From contig JAHQIW010007038.1 of assembly GCA_019055375.1 (NCBI GenBank), positions 124,001 through 188,000 on the forward strand: DNA of 64,000 nt, given 5' to 3'. This document shows, one piece after another, positions 52,201 to 61,500 of this stretch. The position numbers and the translations under genes were made by a program. The stretch comes from Parelaphostrongylus tenuis (taxonomy: Eukaryota; Nematoda; Chromadorea; Rhabditida; Metastrongylidae). The number at the start of each line of letters is the position of its first letter. Within the stretch, counting starts at the first letter, position 1. The notes beneath the pieces were generated by a model. It had not been told where the DNA came from and searched no databases. It saw only the letters and a list, made by a program, of their open reading frames with translations.

Positions 52201-55200
52201 GTGGAACGGTTCTTCCAGAGAATAGGCACATTTGAATCTTTGAAACTTACGCTATCGAATGATTACTCGTAATTGCCTGCGAGAATTAGCCGCATGTTAA
52301 ACACAGATCTTTTCTTTCTGCTACAGCGCTGGAACAGGGCCCTTTTCAAAAAATAGCCACGTACAGCAGTTCCCCGAGATTTAGGCTTTCGAATGATAAT
52401 TGAAAGTGCAATGGAAAGTTCTCATCCAATGCAAAATTTTCCTTCACTATTCCGTGTCGTTCAACGGAAATGAACCAGAAAACATAACACGTGGCTAAGT
52501 AATGGGCGGGTTTTTCCACGCACATCAGTTAGACTACATACACGTGTTGTCCAATAGGTGGTAATATTTACAGAAGAACATATGAAAACACATACCATCA
52601 GGGAGAAACGAAAATGTGGGCGGGAGCCGAGGAATAAAGCGCTAATCCCAAAAAAACTAATGCACCGATCTACTGCCATTCAAAGGGCTCATGATCTTGA
52701 TTTCAGTGCGCATTTCTATGCCCCAGCGGTCCTATGGGCTTGGCCCGTAAAAGTGGCCGCGTTTCTGACAGAATTAAAACTGCGCTGAAAATATGTTCCA
52801 CAAAAATAATATCATCAGTGTTACTGTAATTTGTTTCAGACCCGAGACTGCTGCCGCTATTAATCAATGCAAAGGTGCTGGCATTAAGGTAGCTTTGAGT
52901 TCTACTAAACAAAAACTATTCAAATTGCCATGAATACGAGTACAGATTTACTCAAAAATAAAAGTGGTTAAAATATTGCTGTGAAAGGAGTAAGGCAAAG
53001 GTCGGTAAGTGTAGTGAATAGTACGTGTGCCCGTGGAAAGAGTAATTAAGTTTTGACGCCCAACTGAGATTTCGAGTTTTGCTCACATCTCCTCATCCTA
53101 ATGGTTATAAGAAAAGTGGGCAAAAAGGCCTTCAGTAGATATTTTCAGGCAGTAGCATTACTTCTTCTCAAAACTTTTTATCTATTGGACTAATAAAAAG
53201 CTTGAGAATTAGATCGCTAGAAAGTTTAGGTATTCATGATCACTGGCGATCATCCAACTACGGCAAAAGCAGTAGCCACTCAGATTGGACTTATCGAAGA
53301 TATTAATGATAAGGTAAGAGCTCAATTTCGGATATTTATGACAACTTAAACATAATCGCTTTTGATGTTCGTTTCTGAGAATTTCCTTTGGATATTTGAT
53401 ACTACTATTTCTTCTAATTCCTTGTATCTATTGAATCTTGTTTTTCATTCAACACATACTTCAACTATTTGTGTTGACTTTGGAAGTTTGGCCGTGCCAC
53501 ATAAGACATAAACTAATTGCGCGTGGCATTCTATTTGTTAGTAAAATTATTTATAGACACTCACTGCTATCAAAAACTGTTCATTTTCTTACAAAAGGGC
53601 GGTTTTCGTAACATTTATCAATTTTGTACGAGTCCTGTGTCATAGCGCAGTGTCTTCACACATTTTAACAGTGCTTATGTAGATTGAATTTTCTTAATCT
53701 TCTGAACGTTCAACTACCTGAATTTTACGCATCTGGACCAGAGCGATTTCATTCCAGCAGAAACCTCGCAAACAAAGGGAAATATTTCGAAAAAATCTTA
53801 CTTGGTATTTTCCAAACTTCCTTCAGAGTAGATCCTGGAGAATATATACTCGTACAAATAAAACTTAGCAAGAAATCGTATCATTAACATATAGCAGGGT
53901 AGGCTAAAATCGAAGTCATCAATGACAAAGTGAGCCACTTGTGGTCGATGGCCAATTACAGCACGATCTTTCTTCGAGTCGCATGTGTTGCAGCCAATGG
54001 CTGCGCGTTGTGTCAGACTGTCGACCAATCCTAGCTCGCTTCATTTATCTTGATCTACAGATCAGATCACTTGCCACGGTCGTTGATTAGCTGAGACACT
54101 TTCATCCTTATACGCTAATTGTGTGGAAGGAGTTGTATTACAAAGACTTCGATGAACATGCGAAGAATTATGTTGGCATGGACACTCGCTTTAGGCTTGT
54201 TTAGCGTTTTGTGCTGCAGCCAAAAGACCCCTGTTGATTTTCGTAAAAGTTCAAAAAGTGTTCTATCGATAGTTATCATCCTTGTCATTTGTTTTCCTGA
54301 ACAAGCAACAAACTGCTCATTACAACGACGCATTTTGTCACTAATGTTGCTCCAACGGCCGCGAAAGTCGTCGCCTGTCTTATACATATCTCAAGGGTAG
54401 GTAGCAGGACTTCCCCCAAGCTTAGGTACTACTGAAATTTTCGCTGTACGTATCAGATACAAATATCGTCAGTCAGGTTTATTAATGCAAAACCACCAAT
54501 ATGGAAATAGATGCGCTATCAGGTCATTCTATAACTTTTGGCACTATAGAGCAAGAAACACCAAATTTCTTAACCAGAGCTAATTATAATTGCATTATTT
54601 TAAAATTGTTCATTCGCGCATTTTCCTGTGAACATTTTGCTATGCAATTTTCCTATACTTGCTTCTAGATGGAGCTGTCATGAGAACAAATTCGCTTAAC
54701 ACTCATGCACGAATGGTGCTTAGGAGAGAGCTAGTGAAGCGGCGTGCAAGATTAATGGAGCCTCCTGTGAACAGCCCGAGCATGACTCTTCCTTCAAACT
54801 GTTCTCTCCAGCTCTAAACTTCTCGAACTGCTTCCTAGCCGTCCTTTCCGCAACCATATCAACGCTCCAATCTCCCTAAATCTTGCGCGCCTCTTCACTA
54901 GCGTTTCCCTTAAGCGCCATTCGTGCATGAGTAGCAAGCGAATTTGTTCCCAAGACAGCTCCATTTTAACGCAAGCACAGGCAAGTTGTACACCAAAATA
55001 TTCACAAGAAAATGTGCAATTGGACGTTGCCAAATGTAGCAAAGGTTTGTAATCGATGCACTAGATTATAGTGCAGGTTCAGTGGTGTTTTTACTGTGCG
55101 GAGAAGGTTTAGTGCATTTAATATTTGATCCCTGGATTCTTTTGGTATGATTGGATCGATGGCTAAAGATGGTTGGACTGCCATTAGTGCTGCACTGACC

Positions 55201-55494
55201 TTTGGGCTGTCGTGCGTTAGACTTCCGGATTGCTGCGCCCTTTCTCTTTGAAGTGGTGTGTTGCATTGCCAGGTTCTGTGGATTGAACTTTGGACAATCT
55301 GATCGATATCTGTTGCCAACTTGTGTCTTGTAACGGACAAGAGCACAAAACCAACGTTTTCATACGGATTATACCAAACAATGGCGTTGTACCAAACTAC
55401 TTGGTAGCACCAAACAATAGGGTGGAACCAAACAATGGTGTTGTTCCAAAAACATGTAATATACATATATCACAATAACAATAATAATATAGTA

Positions 55495-55550
<56 letters not shown>

Positions 55551-58500
55551 TAATAGCAATATAATAGCAATATGTACATGATCGAGGCATATCGTTTCTC
55601 GAAAACTTGCCTCGGTCAATGTGCATGACTTGATCAGATGTATCGTCGTCTAACGATACTATGAGTTGATCCATGTTATCGACTGTTTTCAGAACCTCGC
55701 AATAAACATGCAAAATGATTTTAAAGAAGAATGTTTAGGGCAAGCGAGGTTGGTACGCCAGGGCTATACACTCGCGTTTCGGAGGTCTTGCCCCCCACCC
55801 GTCAGTAGCCCACGTCCCAGATTAAGCCCTGCCATTGTAGCAAGGAGGGAAGTATGTGGTGACGGCACAGTGTACAATGACACTGGTCCATCTCCTCTTC
55901 TTGGTCGATGGATCGCGGCTGGTAAAACAAAATTGATCCATGGTATCGACTGTTTTTGGATCCTGGCAATAAACATTAAATATGATTTCAAAAAGAATGT
56001 TTAGAGCCTAAGCGAGGTTAGTACGCCAGAGCCATACACCGGTGTTCCGGAGGTCTCGCCCCCTCGTCAGCAGCTCACGCCCCACATTACGCTATGCTGA
56101 ACACTTTACTTCACTATGAATGAATATATGAGGATATTATGAATGTTGTAATTAACGAAGCATGACTAGGCAGCGGAGCCCGTTTGGGTTGCTATATTCG
56201 CTCCGCATTACAAACATCGACGGTGGGATCAAGTGGGTAAATAAATTCTGTGATAACCGTGGGGTCAGGATTGATTATATATAAGCTGAATCCCTTAACC
56301 GCGGTGGTAGGCCAAGCATAGCTTAAGTGAGTTCGCTCCGCCACGGAAGTAATAAGTTCCGTTTACAATTCCATTGAGTTCATCTGACAGTTGTATGAAC
56401 GCAACCTTATGAAAGCAATTAATTACAAGATAACGAGACTGTGTGAAGAGCGCAATAATGGATCGATAACGAATTGAGTTCAAACGACCGTTCGAGTGAG
56501 TTCAAACGACCGTTCGGATGTTATCCGGCAATCGAACGACTGTTGAGGTTGGCGACAGCTGAGTGTCGCCCTCGCCACTTTGCTGTGACGATATATTACC
56601 GCTGGACCATTTTCTGTCTAAGGTCCTAGAGCCATCTGCAATGCTATTTGCTCTTTAAGGTGATAGACCATCTGCGCTGCCCAAATTATTATGTATCTCT
56701 AGAAAGAGAGCATAGCTCCCATGGACGTTTGCTATACCAAAATTATGCAATTTTAATTACTTCTGGTTAATAAATCCCATGTTTACTGCTTTAGTGCCAA
56801 GACGCACGAAACAACCTAAAATGTTGTAGTGTGTCAAGTCTACGAAAGATAACGGAAGCGAAGCAAACTGTAAAAACGTGTTTCTGAATGGAGCTATTGT
56901 ACTGGACAAAGGTTTTTTATTGGGTTTTTGAAGATTAATCGATAGCGTATATATATAGGCGATTCCAAAGGTGAACTTTTTTAGGAATACCCTCTTATAA
57001 CACTGGAAAAGTAAATTTGTGTTCCGCTAAGGCGTTTTACGCAGGGCAGAGCTTTTCCCTCGAACGAATAGCAGTTATTCGATAGCCGATTCCAACACTG
57101 TGCTTGCCTTCTGAAAAGACCCTTTCAATGCACTGCAAGAGGAAAATTTAGATTGAGTTCAACATACTCCGTGGATCGCTTGCCAGCGAGTGTGTGAGTG
57201 GCTGTGGACCGACATGCGATTAATCGGCGCATTTTGAGCCTTCCAAAAGGTGTGTTATGGCGCTTATAAAGTGCTAAACACGTGTTTCGGCCATTCAACT
57301 TCATTAATAGCACAGTGCCTTTCGTATGAGCCAATCCCTTGTAGGGGAGTAAGTCCATTGCATATATAGGAATCGACAACGAACAACTTAAACTGCACGT
57401 GTGTAGAGTGATAAATCACCCGACACTGCAATGATTGACAGTCGATTGCTTATGGCCGAAAAATTTGATAATACCTTAATATTCGACTATTTTCTAAGAC
57501 CCCTTTCAAAATTAACAGCGAAACCAGTATTGCTTCTTCGCTTTGAAGAAGACCGTAGTAGCGGGTATATTTGGCAATGTGGAATGTGAAATGAAAGTGG
57601 TAAGCTAAGCCCACAGAACGATAGAACTAAGTTCCTTCTACAATCGCAATATAAAAAACATTAGTCTGTAGTTTAGCATCTTCTCAAGTAATCGACCATT
57701 TTTGTTCGGAGTTCCTCAGTATCTAAAAACATCTTTAATCTCTATGAAACGATGAACTATTGTTGTGTTGAGGTTTTCTTTCTCTCTAGCCAATCTACGA
57801 TCATTTTGTGAGGTTCTCTCATGTTTTTTTGGAACCTTACCATCCATATCCCTTGGCTTATCATACAGTCACAAAGTCACATTGAAATCAGCATTAAATA
57901 GTAAGTAATCAGTAAAGAGTCGGCAAACTAGTTCCTTCTAAATCACTGTTCTATTGCTCAGATCAGAAAATGGGAAGAGCGTCTAAAAGAGCTTAATGGG
58001 CTTGAAAATAGTGCGCACAACAGTGCACATGCGGCGTATAAGGGATATAATTGTTTTGACACAGTCTACTCCTATGCATTGCTGTATGTACGGTGCCAAT
58101 CTTGCAGTTTGTTGTTCTTCTAAAATATCTAAAAACTTCAGAAAAATACAATGAATATGTGTCTTGTCATGCTCTTTATCATAACTGATATTTCTTACCA
58201 GGAAAGAGAGAATGAAAAATCAGGGAGCAGTTGACGATAAATACGAAACCATAAAACAATGCGGTTTTTTTTGCCTTCACTTTCAATCCACTCCATATAA
58301 GTGCAGATATTTCATTGTGGAGTAATCGCTTACCAATTTGCTTCTTTTTCACACTTCAACTTTTATTATCTTTATCTGAGCTTTTGGTTTTGTTATTCCT
58401 AAAACTTTTATCACTCAGCTAATTAGAGAAAAATGAGCAATGAAAACATGGAATTTCTTTCAATATAACCTTTGAAGACCAACGTTGATAGACAGGCGGC

Positions 58501-61500
58501 GTCGCGCCGTCGCTCGCACGGCAGTCAGGCAGGCGGCATCTGCATGTCTGTGCGTGCTTGTTTGGTTGCCTACCTGCTTCCTCACGAGGCGCAGCCTTGC
58601 TTATATAGTACCTAAGTGAGATTTGACGTCGTGCGGCTTGCCATGAAACGTATCATATGGTCCTTAAAGGATAAGAGATGCCGATTTTCACCCTGTCGTA
58701 GTATTCTTTCCGTTTTGTGAAACATGTATACAAAGATAAGATCGTTTTTATGGTCACAGTGACTTAGCGGAGAAATCAGTCGATTGCGGAGAATTGGATT
58801 ACGTCAAATCAAATTTGTACAATGAGGTAGCACAAATATTCTACCATATTTGCAGATCGGTATGAAAACAGAAGGCCGTGATTGGTGTGTCGTGACTGGC
58901 GAACAATTGCAAGATTATAATCAAGCAGAATGGGATGCTTTACTGCGACATCAATATATTGTTTTTGCGAGGTAAATCATTTATTCATGCACGACTTTTT
59001 TATGGGACAAAAGTAGTATACTGGTTAACGGTGCCCTACAATACACACGTGGTGTCCGGTTCGATCTCCTACCCAGAAAAACCAAGTTCTTTCTTATGAG
59101 TAAGGTGGGCAAATTAGTACCGCACTTTTCCAAGATAATGATACACTGACTTGGTACATGGTAAGCTATCGTAAATTAGTCCATAGGCCACATATCCACT
59201 TAACTTTCCCTGTCACACACGAAAGGAGTCGAAAGCGTAGCATATCTTTCAGAATTGATCGAGATCGAACTCTTAATTAATTTGGACTTACTTCATTTCT
59301 TCGGCTCACTGCATGAAATTAGAATGATCTAAATGCACATAGTCGTATAAGATCGATCAACTATGGGACTGGAAATTTTTCTAATTTCCGTTGTAGTGTT
59401 TATATTCCCGGTAAAAAAGTGTTTATTGGACTGGCTCACACAACATTGGCTGCAGTTTCATGCTTAATCATCTGACAGGAAAGGCGGGCCATCTAAGTAT
59501 TCAAGTGTTCACCTAGCGCTGAAAAAGAAGTAGTATCCGTTTTCGAATACTAATTAAGTTGTAGGGTTGCTTCTGATTAGGTGGGAGCAAATGAAAAACC
59601 GATCTCGTTTCCTGGAGAGGAATTATCCTAGGAGTGGTAGTAACCATTCGAAAGCTGAGACTTGAAATACAGCTCCACGTCACCGTTTTTTCAAAACATC
59701 CCTCTATAACGCTGTAGCATCCAGATCAAAAATTACAATTCACACTCGCTTTTCGCCTTCATTCTTATCACGCGTATAAATCACTGGAAGCCGAAAAGCA
59801 TTTCAATCTGTAGAGAAATTCCCGTAGTATCTTAGTCGATCGTTTTATCTGAAGTTTCTTTCAGAGCGGAAGAAAAATTCCCATCTGAATAACAGTATAT
59901 CAATCGTCCCGGCTCCCCCCCCCCCCTACCCTGCCGCTGTCTTCGTTTTGTCGAATAACTGGTAAATAATGTTGCAAAAAATGTAAAACTCGATCTCACT
60001 TTCCCTGCTAAGCTGTAGTCTCAGAAAATAAGCACATAGCTAGAATCAGGAAACATTACGCTATCAGATGATTATTGCTAGTCTAAAAAAAAGAGCTCTG
60101 TCCGGCAAGGTTCAAAGCACAAATCAAAAGACCAGAGGAGATCAAAAGACTCAAATAAGGTTTTTGAAAAGCAAACAAATTATTGAGTTCTCTGAAATTT
60201 GTGCTATGATTTGAGTACTAGTAGTCTTAGGCAAGAATTTTGTCCGAAAGAGAAAAAAACATGTGGTTTATGAAGCATGATTTTATTTTGAATGCTACAG
60301 CGTTTCAAAGGGGTTTCGTAAAAAAAAATTGGTGACATGGGGCTATGGCCCAAACTCCCAGCTTTCGAACCTTTACCAATTTTCCTATGAAAAGTTCCTC
60401 TCCAGCGAATGAGATCGGTTTTCCCTCCCAATGAGAAAAAAAAATGCAGCTTACTGCTTCATGGAGAAATGTTGACGGATGGCTAGGAGTTTTCAGGACA
60501 AATCTTGAGCAGAAGTTGCGTATTGTTCAAGAAGTTCAACATCGTGGCGAGACTGTAGCGGTGACAGGCGGAGGCGTGAACGATGCCCCAGCCCTTGCTC
60601 GTGCCAACGTTGGTATTGCAATGGGACGTTGTGGTGAGTAAACTTATAGCGAAGAGGCCTTGATTCATATCTATCTTGGGTCGTGATCTGTAACTATCAC
60701 AATCAGTTCTATTTATACAACATTTCTCTATTTTTGTGACATAACACGAAATAAACGAAATTTTCGTTAGATCTCTTATCTGTTATATTGAGTGGTCTCT
60801 GCCTCGATTGATGTTTCTGTTTGAGACCTTCCGTGAAAACGAATTTTTTGCTTCTGTAAAGCGTTCTAGTAGCCGTTAGATAGCTCAGATCAAGTGAATT
60901 TCAATGGTATGTTTGATTCCTCAAATAGCTTATTTTTGACGCCGTACCAATCAAAATAATATTTGGTTCCTTATTTGAAAATTCTCACTGGATAAAAGTG
61001 TTATTGTAATGAATTTTTATTCGTTAGATAGAGAAAATCCTTCCGATTATACTGGTGTATTTGGCTTTTGAAAAGGACCTCTTCGAGCTTTGTAACGACC
61101 GATAGAATATTGGGTTTCACACTTAGTGAGAACTTCTAGACGGCTAGGGTGTGTGTACAACTGTAATACCAAAGAGCAAACACAATCTGTTAATCAGAAA
61201 ATTTGCTCTATCTAATGGTTGGAATTTTGTTATAAAGAAACTTTTAATAGGCGAGAAATCTCCAAATGTGAAACGAAATCTCATTTTGACTGGTACGGCG
61301 TTAAACACAAGCAATATGAGGAATAAAATATACCTTTAAATTCACTTGATTTGAGCTATCGATAAACTGCAGAAACGCTTTTAAAAGTAGAAAATACGTT
61401 TTTACCAAATGCCTCAAGTGGCGCCGCCATGATAAACAGTACTTCTCGGGTATCTTCAAAATATCAAATGTGAAACAAAATCTCATTTTGACTGGTACGG

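Larger units (their letters stand above)
53314..58855 (+). other. intron 21 of the ATPase gene (5.5 kb)
   Basis: Holds an inverted mariner fragment (54668-54965), a (TAA)n tract, the 55667-56100 direct duplication and a foldback-family arm near 57230-57380 (CTAAACACGTGTTTCGGCC). 57962-58127 is an open stretch after a GCTCAG acceptor-like site, without family match. Confidence 0.5.

Noticed and set aside
55369..55713. Reverse-strand frame with poly-Leu/Ile, looking like a transmembrane protein
   Set aside because: Produced by the (TAA)n microsatellite.
57962..58127. Open stretch after a GCTCAG site ([16 protein letters not shown]...) as an extra ATPase exon
   Set aside because: No counterpart in the family at this position, no clear donor in a phase matching exon 22, and exons 21 and 22 already join in phase.
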